A stretch of 64,000 bases of DNA from Nesterenkonia natronophila (GCF_003595215.1 NZ_QYZP01000002.1:248001-312000); one strand, 5' to 3'; counted from the stretch's first letter, positions 7,493-17,906 are shown. Notes: generated by a model from the letters alone, not told the origin. Program-made: numbers and translations.

Positions 7493-8618
7493 GCGGAGGG
7501 CGGAGTTCCATCAGGGCGCCTGCGTCGGTCGCGATCCATAAGGCTCCGTCAGGAGCCTCCTCCACAGCACGGATGCGTTCCCCCATCTCCCATTCGTCGA
7601 CCTGTTCGGCGGACTCCCCGTCGAGCTCCACACGCACCAGGTTCTGGCCCGAAAGTCCACCGAGCAGCGCGCTGTCCCGCCAGCCGGTGAACAGGTCACC
7701 CTGATAGATCAGCAGATTGCCAGGGGAGATCGCCGGCACCCAGTACGTCCGGGGTGGTTCGAATTCGTCGTTGTCGGAATGGTCGGGGATCTCACCGCCG
7801 CCGTAGTGAACGCCCATCGACACTTCGGGCCACCCGTAATTGGCGCCTTCGATAATCAGGTTCAACTCATCGCCTCCCTCAGGGCCCATTTCAGAAGACC
7901 ACAGGTTTCCCTGGCTGTCTGCGGCAATGCCCAGGGGATTCCGGTGGCCGATCGTGTAGAGGCCCGCCGCGGCGTCACTGTCTTCGGCGAAAGGGCTCCC
8001 GGGTGCAGGCTCGCCTGCCAAGGTGAGTCTCACGATGGAGCCGAGATTCGACTCCAAGTCTTGTGCCAGGTCACTCTCCTGGCGATCACCGGATGTAACG
8101 AAGAGGTGATCCTCGTGCATCAGCATTCGCAGGGCGAAGTGACCGGTGCTCTGGGCCGGGTCCTGTTGCCAGATCTCCTCAATGTCACCCAGCTCGGCCT
8201 CATCCAAGTTCAACTCTGCCCGACCCACCCGGCCCTGAGCGCCGTCGTCGGATGAGCTGACCCAACTGAGGTAGACCACCTGGTCCTGCTCAAAGGTGGG
8301 GGATGCGACCACATCATGCATGCCGCCCTGACCCGCGGAATCCACGTTGGGGGCGCCGCTGACCTCACGGACCTCACCCGAGGCCTGGTCCCGCAGCATG
8401 AGCCCACCAGTGCGCTGGGTGATCAGCAAATCATCGGTCCCGGGGAGAAACTCTAGGGCCCAAGGAGCTTCGAACTGATCGTGTTCGGCAATGCTGAACG
8501 CTGTGGCGGGCGCCGCGGCGTCGGTATCCGTAGTCTCTTCCCCGCTGGCCGGCCTGTCCGATGCGCAGCCGATGAGCAACAGGCAGGACGTCGAGACCAG
8601 CGTGAGAACTGTTCGCAT
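7485..8618 (-). CDS. PQQ-dependent sugar dehydrogenase-like lipoprotein
   Basis: A 377-residue protein of the glucose/sorbosone dehydrogenase beta-propeller family. A lipobox (LLLIGC) near residue 18 predicts an exported, lipid-anchored protein. Family signatures are visible: APWALEFLPG, HRNPLGIA and EMGPEGGDELNLI followed by GANYGWPEV, which line the cofactor and metal site. Whether the host makes PQQ cannot be seen here; many actinobacterial members are uncharacterised. The ATG at 8618 was preferred to one three codons earlier. It lies 35 bp downstream of accA3 on the same strand and overlaps the M50 gene. Confidence 0.88.
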   Translation of the reverse strand: MRTVLTLVSTSCLLLIGCASDRPASGEETTDTDAAAPATAFSIAEHDQFEAPWALEFLPGTDDLLITQRTGGLMLRDQASGEVREVSGAPNVDSAGQGGMHDVVASPTFEQDQVVYLSWVSSSDDGAQGRVGRAELNLDEAELGDIEEIWQQDPAQSTGHFALRMLMHEDHLFVTSGDRQESDLAQDLESNLGSIVRLTLAGEPAPGSPFAEDSDAAAGLYTIGHRNPLGIAADSQGNLWSSEMGPEGGDELNLIIEGANYGWPEVSMGVHYGGGEIPDHSDNDEFEPPRTYWVPAISPGNLLIYQGDLFTGWRDSALLGGLSGQNLVRVELDGESAEQVDEWEMGERIRAVEEAPDGALWIATDAGALMELRPPRD

Positions 8619-8653
8619 ACAGACCACGGTAGCGGCAGATGCTTAGCAGAGGC

Positions 8654-10441
8654 TCAGTCCGGGATAGTGGCCAGAACTTCACCGGCTTTGAGGCTTGTGC
8701 CGGGCTCAATCTTGAGACTCTTGATCTTGCCGGCCTTGTGGGCGGTGATCGGCTGCTCCATCTTCATCGCCTCCAGCACGGCCACCAGGTCGCCTTCCTG
8801 TACCTTGGTGCCGTTCTTCACCGCCACCTTCACCACGGTGCCCTGCATAGGGGAGGTGAGGGAGTCGCCACTGGCGGCGGCTGCTGTGGCAGTGCGGTTG
8901 CGGCGCTTCTTCTTGGACACGGACTGACCGTTGCCGAGCAGCTTTCCGGCAGACATGGCAGCAGGAACGTTGACCCGAACACGCTTCCCGTTGACCTCCA
9001 CCACCACCTCCTCGCGTCCTTCGGCATCGCCTGTATCGGGATGTGCCGTGAGGGCGTTGAAAGGCACTATGTCATTGTGAAACTCAGTCTCAATCCAGCG
9101 GGTGTGGACGGAGAACTTCCTGGCTCGTGGCTTCTCAAGCTCGGGCGCGAATGCTGAGTCTTCCACAACTTTGCGGTGGAAGGGTATGACAGTCGGCATA
9201 CCCACAATCGTCATTTCTTGGAGCGCGCGCCTGGCCCGCTGCAGTGCCTGGCGGCGGTCCGCACCGGTGACGATCAGTTTTGCCACCATAGAGTCGAAAG
9301 CACCCGAGATAGTTTCCCCGGCCCTTACACCGGAGTCCACACGAACTCCGGGGCCAGTGGGCAGGTCGAAGCGTTCCAGGCGGCCCGGTGCTGGCATGAA
9401 ATTGCGTCCCGCGTCCTCCCCATTGATTCTGAACTCGAGACTGTGTCCGCGCGGCGGTGGGTCGTCGTAGCCCAGCCGCTCCCCGCGAGCGATGCGGAAC
9501 TGTTCGCGCACCAGGTCCACGCCTGCCACCTCTTCCGTGACCGGGTGCTCCACCTGCAGCCTTGTGTTGACCTCCAAGAAACTGATGGTGCCGTCGGCGC
9601 CGATGAGAAACTCGCACGTCCCCGCCCCTGCATACCCAGCCTCCTTAAGAATAGCTTTGGAGGACCGGTACAGCTGGCGATTCTGGGCACGGGTGAGGAA
9701 GGGCGCAGGGGCCTCCTCGACGAGCTTCTGGTTGCGCCGCTGCAGTGAGCAGTCGCGGGTTGAGACCACGACGACGTGACCATGCTGATCCGCCAAACAC
9801 TGTGTCTCGACGTGTCGGGGCTGGTCTAGGTACTTCTCAATGAAGCACTCACCCCGTCCGAAAGCAGCGGTGGCCTCCCGAACGGCGGACTCGTAGAGCT
9901 CCACAATCTCGTCATGCTCGCGAACCACTTTGATGCCGCGTCCGCCACCTCCGTGAGCGGCCTTGATGGCTATCGGCAGACCCTGCTTCTCTGCAAAACG
10001 CAGCACATCCTTGGCTGAACTCACCGGCTCCTTGGTGCCCGGGGCCAGTGGAGCCCCCACTTTCTCGGCGATCTGACGCGCGGAGACCTTATCGCCTAGA
10101 CGCTCGATCGCTTTGGGGCTGGGACCTATCCACACAAGACCTGCGCTGATGACAGCACGGGCGAATTCGGCATTCTCCGACAGGAAGCCGTACCCCGGAT
10201 GGACGGCGTCAGCCCCGGTGGCTTCGGCTGCCGCGAGAATCTTTTCGACGACCAGATAGGAATCGGCGGCACTGGCGCCGCCCAGAGCGTAGGCCTCGTC
10301 AGCCAGACCCACATGCACCGCCTCGCGGTCCGGATCGGCGTAGACCGCCACGGTGGACAGGCCCTCGTCTTGCGCGGCGCGGATGATGCGCACCGCAATT
10401 TCGCCGCGGTTAGCGATGAGCACCTTAGAGAACTCTGTCAT
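8654..10441 (-). CDS. accA3: Acyl-CoA carboxylase alpha subunit (biotin carboxylase + BCCP)
   Basis: A 595-residue protein. The biotin carboxylase half starts [20 protein letters not shown], with the glycine-rich ATP-grasp loop [11 protein letters not shown] and the [15 protein letters not shown] active-site motif. The C-terminal 80 residues form a biotin carboxyl carrier domain with EAMKMEQP, and Lys560 is the predicted biotinylation site. It carboxylates biotin with ATP and bicarbonate and serves the beta subunit AccD5 to make malonyl- or methylmalonyl-CoA. It overlaps maf by 4 bp (ATGA) at the end of the accD5-accE-maf-accA3 operon. The biotin ligase gene is at 14107. Confidence 0.96.
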   Translation of the reverse strand: MTEFSKVLIANRGEIAVRIIRAAQDEGLSTVAVYADPDREAVHVGLADEAYALGGASAADSYLVVEKILAAAEATGADAVHPGYGFLSENAEFARAVISAGLVWIGPSPKAIERLGDKVSARQIAEKVGAPLAPGTKEPVSSAKDVLRFAEKQGLPIAIKAAHGGGGRGIKVVREHDEIVELYESAVREATAAFGRGECFIEKYLDQPRHVETQCLADQHGHVVVVSTRDCSLQRRNQKLVEEAPAPFLTRAQNRQLYRSSKAILKEAGYAGAGTCEFLIGADGTISFLEVNTRLQVEHPVTEEVAGVDLVREQFRIARGERLGYDDPPPRGHSLEFRINGEDAGRNFMPAPGRLERFDLPTGPGVRVDSGVRAGETISGAFDSMVAKLIVTGADRRQALQRARRALQEMTIVGMPTVIPFHRKVVEDSAFAPELEKPRARKFSVHTRWIETEFHNDIVPFNALTAHPDTGDAEGREEVVVEVNGKRVRVNVPAAMSAGKLLGNGQSVSKKKRRNRTATAAAASGDSLTSPMQGTVVKVAVKNGTKVQEGDLVAVLEAMKMEQPITAHKAGKIKSLKIEPGTSLKAGEVLATIPD

Positions 10442-11175
10442 GGGGCTTTCCTTACTCCCGTGTATTCCTTCAAATCATGTCCCAGTCTCTCCATGAGCCG
10501 TGCTACTGCTCTAGGAGAGACTCCGATGACCGCCTCGCGGTCACCGTCTACCCGCTCGATAAAATCTGCCGCACCGCCCTCGAGAGTGAAGGCTCCGGCA
10601 CACTGAAGCGGCTCTCCAGTCTCCGCATAGGCTCGAATCTCCTCACCCGTCGGGTGCCCGAAAAGAACATCAGAGGAGACGGTCTCTCCCGCGGCGCTAA
10701 GCTCACGAGTCTGTCCGGTGGGAGCTGAACCGAGGATGTACTCCAGCCCCGGTGCAGACCACCTGCTCTGCTTCGACTGGGGGTTCTCGGTCGTGTCCAC
10801 CAACCAATGCCCCGTGTGCAGGGTCCCGGTCTGTCCCCGCATGAGCTGCCAACGCTCGACGGCGACATCAATTTCATATGGCTTGCCGTAGGTGACGCCG
10901 CCCAGTTCGAAGACCGAGTCGCACCCCAGCACCAAGGCTCCGCGCGCTCTGGGGCGGGCAGCCACATCTTCGGCCTTGGCCCGGGCCAGCAGGAGGGCTT
11001 CCTCGGCTGGACTGAGCGGACCACCTGCGTCAACGGCGGAGGCGACGACAGCCGGCTCGTTCACCGTGGAGACCACCACGTCGAAGGCTATGCCGGCCTC
11101 GGTGAGGATCATGCGTCGGCTCGGCGAGGCTGAAGCCAGGACCAGGCGCGGCTGATCAGGCCGTGCCGGGGTCAC
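10438..11175 (-). CDS. maf: Maf-like nucleotide pyrophosphatase
   Basis: A 245-residue member of the Maf/HAM1-like family, which hydrolyses non-canonical or modified nucleoside triphosphates (house-cleaning). The start motif [14 protein letters not shown] and the central [15 protein letters not shown] are clear. It is longer than typical Maf proteins (about 200 residues) because of a loop of around 30 residues near the middle. The GTG at 11175 was chosen because it overlaps the accE stop codon as GTGA; an upstream ATG would overlap accE heavily. Its insertion between acyl-CoA carboxylase genes is usual in Actinobacteria. Confidence 0.92.
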   Translation of the reverse strand: MTPARPDQPRLVLASASPSRRMILTEAGIAFDVVVSTVNEPAVVASAVDAGGPLSPAEEALLLARAKAEDVAARPRARGALVLGCDSVFELGGVTYGKPYEIDVAVERWQLMRGQTGTLHTGHWLVDTTENPQSKQSRWSAPGLEYILGSAPTGQTRELSAAGETVSSDVLFGHPTGEEIRAYAETGEPLQCAGAFTLEGGAADFIERVDGDREAVIGVSPRAVARLMERLGHDLKEYTGVRKAP

Positions 11176-11486
11176 CGCAGACCCCCGCCGGTGGCCTGGT
11201 TCCAGGAGGCCGGTCCAGGCCTGCCCCACAGTCCGTGCTGATCCTGAGCGAGGCGGTGCTTGCGCTGCAGCGCGCGATCGGCAGGGCCCGTCCCTCCGGC
11301 GTCAGTGGCGTCCGAGGGTGAGGAGGCCAGTGTGGCCAGAACGGCGACCACAGCAGCCAGCTCCTCCTCCGTCAGCTCTACGCCCTGGAGGGGAAGAGTG
11401 CGCTCCTCGGAACCCGGTGCGCGGTCCGGTGGACTGGCAGACCCAACTTCGGGAGGCGGCGTGATCATTTCGCGGTCGAGTGTCAT
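11172..11486 (-). CDS. accE: Acyl-CoA carboxylase epsilon subunit
   Basis: A small protein of 104 residues. The conserved part is a helix beginning VELTEEELAAVVAVLATL, and it ends in a Trp/Pro-containing tail (GLWGRPGPASW). This fits the epsilon subunit that bridges alpha and beta subunits in actinobacterial acyl-CoA carboxylases. The N-terminal 30 residues are low-complexity and poorly conserved. The ATG at 11486 starts 4 bp after the accD5 stop; another in-frame ATG follows six codons later. Identification rests on motif and context rather than strong sequence identity. Confidence 0.85.
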   Translation of the reverse strand: MTLDREMITPPPEVGSASPPDRAPGSEERTLPLQGVELTEEELAAVVAVLATLASSPSDATDAGGTGPADRALQRKHRLAQDQHGLWGRPGPASWNQATGGGLR

Positions 11487-11490
11487 AGGC

Positions 11491-13092
11491 CTACAGCGGG
11501 ATGTTCCCGTGCTTCTTGGCTGGTGGGGACTCACGCTTGTGATATGTCGCTTGCAGCGCTTTGCCGATCTGCCACCGGGTTTCCGCAGGCTCTATCACGG
11601 CGTCGATATAACCCCGCTCAGCCGCCTGGTACGGGTTCAGCAGGGCAGCCTCATAGTCTTCAATGAGGTCCTGGCGGCGCTCCTCGACGTCCCCACCCTC
11701 TTGGGCGACCGTGGACAGTTCACGGCGGTGCAGGATGTTCACAGCTCCCTGAGCGCCCATGACACCGATCTGAGCCGTGGGCCACGCCAAGTTGATGTCA
11801 GCGCCGAGCTTCTTGGAGCCCATCACGATGTACGCGCCGCCGAAAGCTTTGCGGGTGATCACTGTGATCTTGGGGACAGTAGCCTCCGCGTAGGCGTAGA
11901 GCAGCTTGGCTCCGCGCCGGATGATCCCACCCCATTCTTGATCGGTGCCCGGCAAGAAGCCCGGCACATCCACCAGAGTGAGAATTGGGATGTTGAAGGC
12001 GTCGCAGAAACGTACGAACCGTGCCGCCTTCTCGGATGCCGCGATATCCAGGGTGCCCGCGAGCTGGTTGGGCTGGTTGGCCACCACGCCCACCGAACGT
12101 CCTGAGATGCGACCGAAACCAGTGATGATGTTGGGAGCGTAGAGAGCCTGCAACTGCAGAAAGTAGCCATCGTCTACGAGCTGCTCCACCAGGGCGGCCA
12201 TGTCATACGGGGCAGAAGCTGAGTCGGGCACCAGGCTGTTCAGGGCCTCGTCCGCAGCCTCAATCTTGGGCCGCTCCTCAAAGGGTTCGACCGGTGCCTC
12301 AGCAAGGTTATTCAGCGGAATGAATTCCAGCAGCTCTTTGGCGAACTCAATGGCGTCCTCCTCATCGAGGGCCATGTAGGTGGCGGTGCCGGTGGTCGTG
12401 TTGTGCGACCGAGCTCCTCCAAGGGCCTCCATGTCAACATCTTCTCCAGTGACGGACTTGATCACATCAGGGCCGGTGATGAACATGTGTGAGGTCTTGT
12501 CCACCATAATGACGAAGTCCGTCAGGGCAGGGGAGTACGCTGCTCCGCCTGCGGCCGGCCCCATGATGAGGGTGATCTGCGGTATCACGCCTGAGGAGTG
12601 CACGTTGTTGCGAAAAATATCGGCGAACATGGCCAACGAGGCCACACCCTCTTGGATCCGGGCGCCGCCGCCGTCATTGATGCCGATCACCGGGCAGCCG
12701 TTGCGCGCGGCGAACTCCTGCACCTTGACGATCTTCTCGCCGTTGACAGCGCTCAGCGAACCACCGAAGACTGCGAAGTCCTGCGCGTAGACGGCCACCA
12801 TTCGACCATCAATGGTGCCGTAACCAGAGACCAGGCCGTCCCCGAGCAGCTTCTTCTTCTCCATGCCGAAGGCATGAGTGCGGTGTACGGCGAGTGCGTC
12901 GAACTCCACGAAGGAGTCCTCATCCAGAAGCATCTCGATGCGCTCGCGAGCGGTGTGCTTGCCGCGATTGTGCTGTTTCGCGATAGCTGCCTCGCCGGCG
13001 GGGGCGAGGGTCTGATCACGACGACGACGAAAATCTGCCAGCTTGTCAGCAGTGGTTTTCGGCCGTGAGGCACCGGGTGGTGAATTGTCCAT
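11491..13092 (-). CDS. accD5: Acyl-CoA carboxylase beta subunit (propionyl/acetyl-CoA)
   Basis: A 533-residue carboxyltransferase of the crotonase-like double-domain type. Oxyanion-hole glycines are visible in both halves ([31 protein letters not shown]), together with GGGARIQEG and [18 protein letters not shown]. It transfers CO2 from carboxybiotin on AccA3 to acetyl- or propionyl-CoA. Substrate preference depends on one residue in the acyl pocket and was not resolved here. It is the first gene of the operon. The 160-bp divergent region upstream must hold its promoter, but I could not fix a convincing -35/-10 pair. Confidence 0.95.
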   Translation of the reverse strand: MDNSPPGASRPKTTADKLADFRRRRDQTLAPAGEAAIAKQHNRGKHTARERIEMLLDEDSFVEFDALAVHRTHAFGMEKKKLLGDGLVSGYGTIDGRMVAVYAQDFAVFGGSLSAVNGEKIVKVQEFAARNGCPVIGINDGGGARIQEGVASLAMFADIFRNNVHSSGVIPQITLIMGPAAGGAAYSPALTDFVIMVDKTSHMFITGPDVIKSVTGEDVDMEALGGARSHNTTTGTATYMALDEEDAIEFAKELLEFIPLNNLAEAPVEPFEERPKIEAADEALNSLVPDSASAPYDMAALVEQLVDDGYFLQLQALYAPNIITGFGRISGRSVGVVANQPNQLAGTLDIAASEKAARFVRFCDAFNIPILTLVDVPGFLPGTDQEWGGIIRRGAKLLYAYAEATVPKITVITRKAFGGAYIVMGSKKLGADINLAWPTAQIGVMGAQGAVNILHRRELSTVAQEGGDVEERRQDLIEDYEAALLNPYQAAERGYIDAVIEPAETRWQIGKALQATYHKRESPPAKKHGNIPL

Positions 13093-13254
13093 GTGGGCTA
13101 TTAGGCGCTTTCGTCGTCGTGCTGTACGGGTTCCACAAACTCTGCGTCAGTCTAATGAGCTAGGAGCAAGTTACGGATGTAGGGACCCTACAAAAACTGA
13201 GGTCTTCCAACATTACAGTTAACAATGATTGCTACTGGTGAGTAAGCTGTGATC

Positions 13255-14097
13255 ATGACCACAGACGCTCTGGCTTCGAAAACAGTTCTCATCTCTGGTG
13301 GCAGCCGCGGCATCGGCCACGCCATCGCCGTCAAGCTTGCCTCAGCGGGTGCGAACATCGTACTGCTGGCGAAGACGGACCAGCCGCACGATTCGCTTCC
13401 GGGCACTGTCCACACCGCGGTTGCCGATGTGGAAAGCGCCGGAGGGACGGGCTTGGCGGTGGTCGGTGACATTCGCAACGATGAGGACGTGACCAGGGCC
13501 GTGGAATCAGCGGTGGAGCGGTTCGGCGGCATCGATGCGGTGGTCAATAACGCCTCCGCGATCGACTTGAGTCCTGCCGAGTACCAACACATGAAGCGCT
13601 ATGACCTGATGCACGACATCAATGCGCGAGGAACCTTCGCGCTTTCCCGGGCTGCTATTCCGCATCTACGGGCAAGCGCAGACCAGCACGGGTGGACTCC
13701 AAAAATACTGACCCTCTCTCCGCCGCTGAACCTCGATCCTGCGTGGTTCGGCAAACACCTGGCGTACACCATGAGTAAGTACGCTATGTCTATGACCACA
13801 CTGGGGTTGGCCGCCGAGCTCGCTGACGCGGGAGTGAGTGTCAATTCGCTCTGGCCGGCCACGCTGATCGAGACGTCCGCCCTGCGTAGCATTCCTGGTG
13901 GAGAGCAACTTGCACGGGGGGCGCGGACGCCGGAAATCGTGGCCGATGCCGCAAGTGCCCTGATTACTGGAGAGGCAGATTTGGGAAGTGGCGTGTTCTT
14001 GACGGATGAGCAGGTGCTTACCAAGGTCGGTATCTCAGATCTTGCTCGCTATGCCGTGGACCCGGACGAAGATCTCGTGCCCGATATCTTCCTGTAG
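13255..14097 (+). CDS. SDR oxidoreductase, HSDL2-like
   Basis: A 280-residue short-chain dehydrogenase with TVLISGGSRGIG for cofactor binding, NNAS, and the active-site pair in YTMSKY. The central LSPPLNLDP and the C-terminal VFLTDEQVL resemble the hydroxysteroid-dehydrogenase-like protein 2 group, often found next to fatty-acid and carboxylase genes. The real substrate is unknown. GTG at 13249 and ATG at 13255 are both possible starts; the ATG is better spaced from GGTGAG. It diverges from accD5 and is followed nine bases later by the biotin ligase gene, so a shared role around biotin/acyl-CoA metabolism is plausible. Confidence 0.85.
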   Translation: MTTDALASKTVLISGGSRGIGHAIAVKLASAGANIVLLAKTDQPHDSLPGTVHTAVADVESAGGTGLAVVGDIRNDEDVTRAVESAVERFGGIDAVVNNASAIDLSPAEYQHMKRYDLMHDINARGTFALSRAAIPHLRASADQHGWTPKILTLSPPLNLDPAWFGKHLAYTMSKYAMSMTTLGLAAELADAGVSVNSLWPATLIETSALRSIPGGEQLARGARTPEIVADAASALITGEADLGSGVFLTDEQVLTKVGISDLARYAVDPDEDLVPDIFL

Positions 14098-14106
14098 GCC
14101 AACACA

Positions 14107-15042
14107 GTGACCGACAGTGCCGCCATACGCCTCGACGACGCTCTTCTGCAGCGCCGGCTGGTGGACACTGGCCTCTTCGCCGCAGTGCACCGGGTGGAAA
14201 GTACGGGCTCTACCAACGAGGACCTGTTAGAAGCTGCAGGCAACCCTGAGGCCGGATCGCCTGTGCCGCATCTGAGCGTGCTTACCGCCGAGCAGCAGAC
14301 TGGTGGCCGTGGGCGCCAGACCCGCTCATGGGTTTCGCCTCAAGGGGCGTCACTGTCGACATCTGTACTGCTGCGTCCGAGCCTCCCGGTCGTCCAACGT
14401 CACTGGGTCACGCTCTGTGTGGGTCTGGGATTGGTCCGAGCCTTGCGCAGCCGCGAGATCCCTGCCGCGTTGAAGTGGCCCAATGACGTTCACGTTGAAG
14501 GGCGCAAGATCGCTGGGATATTGGCGGCCATCCCACCCCGGGACTCTGAAGCGGTGGTGGTGGGTTGCGGCATCAACGTACTGATCAACCGGCAACAGCT
14601 GCCGACGCCCACGGCCACTTCTGTCATTCTGGAACTGAGCAGAGCTGGGCAGGAGGCCCCGACGCCTGGATCTGCCGCCGCCGGGCAGCTGCGCAGTGCG
14701 CTGCTGTGTGATTGGCTCGAAGAAGTGGCTGTGCTGCTGGAAAGAGTCCGGCAGTACGGAAGCATTGAGCCGATTCGAAGTGAGATCGTCTCCGCGATCA
14801 GCACAGTCGGGCAGGAGGTGCGCCTTGAGCTTCCCGATGGTTCGGCGGTCCGCGGTGAGGCCGTGGCGGTGGAGTATGACGGCGCACTGACGGTGGAGGT
14901 GCGCAGCCGGCGTCGGGCAGTGCGTGAGACCGGGAACGGAGGGATTCAGGAGACTCTGTGGCACGCAGAGCGCACTCCGCGGCGGGAATCCTTCCATGCT
15001 GGAGATGTGGTGCACCTGAGGCCGATCGGAGGGCCCGCGTAG
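14107..15042 (+). CDS. birA: Biotin--[acetyl-CoA-carboxylase] ligase
   Basis: A 311-residue monofunctional biotin protein ligase. STGSTNEDL and GGRGRQTRSW (residues 66-75) bind ATP and biotinyl-AMP, and KWPNDV (123-128) contains the active-site Lys. There is no N-terminal helix-turn-helix, so it is not a repressor. A C-terminal SH3-like domain is present. It would attach biotin to Lys560 of AccA3, encoded 4 kb away in the divergent operon. The start is GTG at 14107. The gene lies between the HSDL2-like SDR and a PH-domain membrane protein, closely packed on the same strand. Confidence 0.95.
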   Translation: MTDSAAIRLDDALLQRRLVDTGLFAAVHRVESTGSTNEDLLEAAGNPEAGSPVPHLSVLTAEQQTGGRGRQTRSWVSPQGASLSTSVLLRPSLPVVQRHWVTLCVGLGLVRALRSREIPAALKWPNDVHVEGRKIAGILAAIPPRDSEAVVVGCGINVLINRQQLPTPTATSVILELSRAGQEAPTPGSAAAGQLRSALLCDWLEEVAVLLERVRQYGSIEPIRSEIVSAISTVGQEVRLELPDGSAVRGEAVAVEYDGALTVEVRSRRRAVRETGNGGIQETLWHAERTPRRESFHAGDVVHLRPIGGPA

Positions 15043-15055
15043 ACTTGAAGACCCC

Positions 15056-15700
15056 GTGGCGCAGACGCAGAGAGAAGAAGGAGGTGCCTCAGGGATGCTG
15101 TTGAAGTTGGTGGACGGCGAGCAGGCCATCATCCGCACTCGTGCACATCACCGCGCTCTGATTCCGGCCGCTGTCAACCTCTTGGTGACCATCGGGCTGC
15201 TGAGCTTCCTTCTGGGTTATGTCACCCGAGACACTCAACCGGCCTTCTTACAGCATTACAGTTACATCGCAGTGTTTCTTCTCTGGACTGCGGGTCTGCT
15301 GGCCCTTGGGCTCGGGACAGTCAAACCATTGGTCAAGTGGTTGAACCGACTGACTTACCTGACCACAGAGCGGATTGTGCAGAAAAACTTCCTCGGCGCG
15401 CCCCAGGCCAGGGTGATTCCGCTGGCGCTGTTGAGCCAGCACGAGATGCGCCAGTCGACCTTGCAGGAGATGGCGGGAGCGGGGGACCTGGTACTCATCC
15501 ACGGCGCCTATGGACAGCATCAGCGCACGCGCGTGCGCGATATGCCAGATGTTGAACGTTTCAACACCGTGCTGGCGCAGGAGCTCGGAGACTACCGACG
15601 CCGGGCTCAGGCGAGGGTGGCCGCCGCCCAGCACGGCCAGCCGACAGAGGGTGTTCTGGGCGACGTGCGCGACTCCTCCTTCGGCGGTGGACATGGCTGA
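15056..15700 (+). CDS. PH-domain membrane protein
   Basis: A 214-residue protein with two adjacent membrane helices (about residues 35-58 and 70-92). A bacterial pleckstrin-homology-like (bPH2/YdbS) segment follows, seen in RLTYLTTERIV and ARVIPLALLSQHE. The tail is basic and hydrophilic. Molecular function is unknown for this family. The start is GTG at 15056. Its last eight bases overlap the start of the adenylate cyclase gene (ATGGCTGA), so the two are translationally coupled; the gene pair is common in Micrococcaceae. Confidence 0.85.
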   Translation: MAQTQREEGGASGMLLKLVDGEQAIIRTRAHHRALIPAAVNLLVTIGLLSFLLGYVTRDTQPAFLQHYSYIAVFLLWTAGLLALGLGTVKPLVKWLNRLTYLTTERIVQKNFLGAPQARVIPLALLSQHEMRQSTLQEMAGAGDLVLIHGAYGQHQRTRVRDMPDVERFNTVLAQELGDYRRRAQARVAAAQHGQPTEGVLGDVRDSSFGGGHG

Positions 15701-17078
15701 CGCTGGGGAGCGCGCCCGGCAGCGCGAGTTCGGCGCCAACCGCTACACAGACGACGAGACCGCCGAAGTTTCCGGCGGCGCGAATGAGGCGGGATACACG
15801 GCTGAGGAGCTCGCGGCCGCCCGCGCCGACTGGAGTGACTTCAACCTTCAGCGTCCCGGACCGCCGCGGGAGGCCGACTCCCGGCCCAGACAAGTGCCGG
15901 ACCGAGGGTTCGGGCCGGAGAGCTATTCTTCAGAGCCCGCGGACCAAGATGCCCAGCAAACCCACGCTGCAGGAGCCGGAGCCACCGCGCCTATTCCCAC
16001 TCCCAGTCTTGAAGAACGTGCGTGGCACCGCAACATCCGCGAGCTGGAGCATCGGCTTCTGGGTGCGGAACGGTCACTGACTTACCGCCAAATGGCCCAG
16101 CGCATGGGTGTCTCCACCCGTTCGGCGCGAAAGTTGTGGCGTGCCTTGGGTTTCCCCAACCTGGACGAGGACGTCAAAGCCTTCACCGAAGCAGACGCCG
16201 ACGCGCTGGCTCAGATGGTCAAGCTCGTTCGGCAGGGCCTGCTCAACGAGGAGACCGCCATTTCGCTCACCCGCTCAATCGGGCAGATGACAGACCGGAT
16301 GGTGGTCTGGCAGATTGAGGCGCTGGTGGAGGACAAGATCGCGAACCAGGAGTTCTCTGACGCTGAGGCCCGCAGCCACGTGTTCGACACGTTGCCGGAA
16401 CTGATAGACCCGCTGCACCAATTGTTGGGATACGCCTGGCGCCGCCAATTATCCGCGGCTTTGCAGCGGTTGACCGTCCGGGTGGAGTCCGGATTGGCTT
16501 CATTGGATCGAGGCCGGGAGTCCTCCGATGTGGACCCCTCGCGGGATGATGCCCCGCTTCCCCTGGCCCGCGCCGTCGGATTCGCTGATCTCGTCTCTTA
16601 CACATCATTGTCGCGTCAGATGAGTGAGCGCACCCTGGCCCATATGGTCCAACGTTTCGAATCCAAGTGTGCGGAGCTCATCTCTATCGGGGGAGGGCGG
16701 CTGGTCAAGACCGTGGGTGATGAGGTCCTCTTCAACGCTGAGACCCCTGAAGCTGGTGCGGAGATCGCCTTGGCGCTGTCCGAGTCTATAGCTGGCGATG
16801 ACGTGTTGCCTGAGGCCCGAGTCTCTGTGGTCTGGGGGAGAGTGCTCTCCCGAATGGGTGACATTTACGGCCCCACAGTGAACTTGGCGGCCCGGTTGAC
16901 CTCGCTGGCCGATCCTGGAACCATTCTGGTGGACTCCTCCACGGCCGAAGCACTCGAAGTGAGTCAGGACTACCTTCTGGTGCCCCAGCCGCCACGCATC
17001 GTTCGTGGCTTCGGGGAGGTTTCACCCAGTCTGCTTTTGCGGGCTCGGGCAGGGGGGATCGCCCTTGATAACGCTTAG
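15693..17078 (+). CDS. Class III adenylate/guanylate cyclase with regulatory domain
   Basis: A 461-residue cytoplasmic enzyme. Residues 1-110 are hydrophilic and disordered. Residues about 110-255 form the pH-sensing-type adenylate cyclase regulatory domain, starting with an HTH-like RQMAQRMGVSTRSARKLW. The catalytic domain (about 290-450) has GFADLV with the first metal Asp, KTVGDEVLF with the second, and GPTVNLAARL with the transition-state Asn and Arg. All catalytic residues look intact, so it should make cAMP. The ATG at 15693 overlaps the PH gene; longer upstream frames are shadows of it. A PP2C gene follows after 48 bp. Confidence 0.92.
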   Translation: MADAGERARQREFGANRYTDDETAEVSGGANEAGYTAEELAAARADWSDFNLQRPGPPREADSRPRQVPDRGFGPESYSSEPADQDAQQTHAAGAGATAPIPTPSLEERAWHRNIRELEHRLLGAERSLTYRQMAQRMGVSTRSARKLWRALGFPNLDEDVKAFTEADADALAQMVKLVRQGLLNEETAISLTRSIGQMTDRMVVWQIEALVEDKIANQEFSDAEARSHVFDTLPELIDPLHQLLGYAWRRQLSAALQRLTVRVESGLASLDRGRESSDVDPSRDDAPLPLARAVGFADLVSYTSLSRQMSERTLAHMVQRFESKCAELISIGGGRLVKTVGDEVLFNAETPEAGAEIALALSESIAGDDVLPEARVSVVWGRVLSRMGDIYGPTVNLAARLTSLADPGTILVDSSTAEALEVSQDYLLVPQPPRIVRGFGEVSPSLLLRARAGGIALDNA

Positions 17079-17126
17079 TGCACACCCGCCTCAGGGAAAA
17101 GGCACGGTTCGTGACAAGATGGGGCG

Positions 17127-17906
17127 GTGGAAATGAGTGCAGAATCAGGCGAGAGCAGTAGGGTGCCCTATGTTGACTACGGGTACGGATCCCACGTAGG
17201 ACTTCGCCGCGAGCTCAACGAGGATTCGTTCGTCGTCACTGATCGGTTGTTCGCTGTGGCCGACGGTATGGGCGGTCATGAAGCTGGTGAGGTCGCATCG
17301 TCATTGGCCGTCCAAGCATTGGCCGAGGGCTGGGAAGCTCACGCCGGCCAGGTCGGTGAGCATGAGATCGGTCAGTTTCTGGATGACGCTGACGAGCGCA
17401 TCCGTTCCGCCACGGACTCCAAGGCCGGCACCACCCTCTCCGGGGCAGTGGTGGTTGAAGCCGATGACGGGAACACCAGCGAAGACACCAGCGGTCAGTG
17501 GCAGTGGTTGGTGTTCAATATCGGAGATTCACGCACCTATCTGCTGAGCGACGGTGCTCTCATTCGCCTCACGCGGGACCATTCTCAGGTCCAGGAGCTG
17601 GTGGACTCCGGCATGATCACCGCCGAAGAGATGCACTCCCACCCGAACCGCAACGTCATTACCCGCGCCTTGGGCGCCGGCGATATGTGGGGTGCCGATT
17701 TCAGCAAAGCGACCGTCCAACCAGGTCAGCGGTTGCTGGTCTGCTCCGATGGGTTGACCGGGGAGCTCACCGATGATGACATCAGTCAGATTCTGAATGC
17801 GGGGCGCAACGTGCAGGACACTGTGGACTGGCTGATTCACCAAGCGCTGCGCCAAGGCGGCCGGGACAATGTCACGGTGGTCCTGGTGGATGTCAAGGAT
17901 CACTGA
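17127..17906 (+). CDS. PP2C-family Ser/Thr protein phosphatase
   Basis: A 259-residue soluble phosphatase of the PstP/Stp type. It carries the metal-binding motifs NEDSFVV, ADGMGGHEAGE, SDGLTGEL and GGRDNVTVV in order. It should dephosphorylate Ser/Thr-phosphorylated proteins using two Mn/Mg ions. Unlike mycobacterial PstP it has no C-terminal membrane anchor. GTG at 17127 and ATG at 17133 are both usable starts. It sits alone between the cyclase and gatC; no Ser/Thr kinase gene is in the window. Confidence 0.94.
   Translation: MEMSAESGESSRVPYVDYGYGSHVGLRRELNEDSFVVTDRLFAVADGMGGHEAGEVASSLAVQALAEGWEAHAGQVGEHEIGQFLDDADERIRSATDSKAGTTLSGAVVVEADDGNTSEDTSGQWQWLVFNIGDSRTYLLSDGALIRLTRDHSQVQELVDSGMITAEEMHSHPNRNVITRALGAGDMWGADFSKATVQPGQRLLVCSDGLTGELTDDDISQILNAGRNVQDTVDWLIHQALRQGGRDNVTVVLVDVKDH

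Noticed and set aside
13248..13263. CRP-like sequence TGTGA-N6-CCACA
   Set aside because: It overlaps the start codon of the SDR gene and only one half is perfect, so it is more likely coincidence than an operator.
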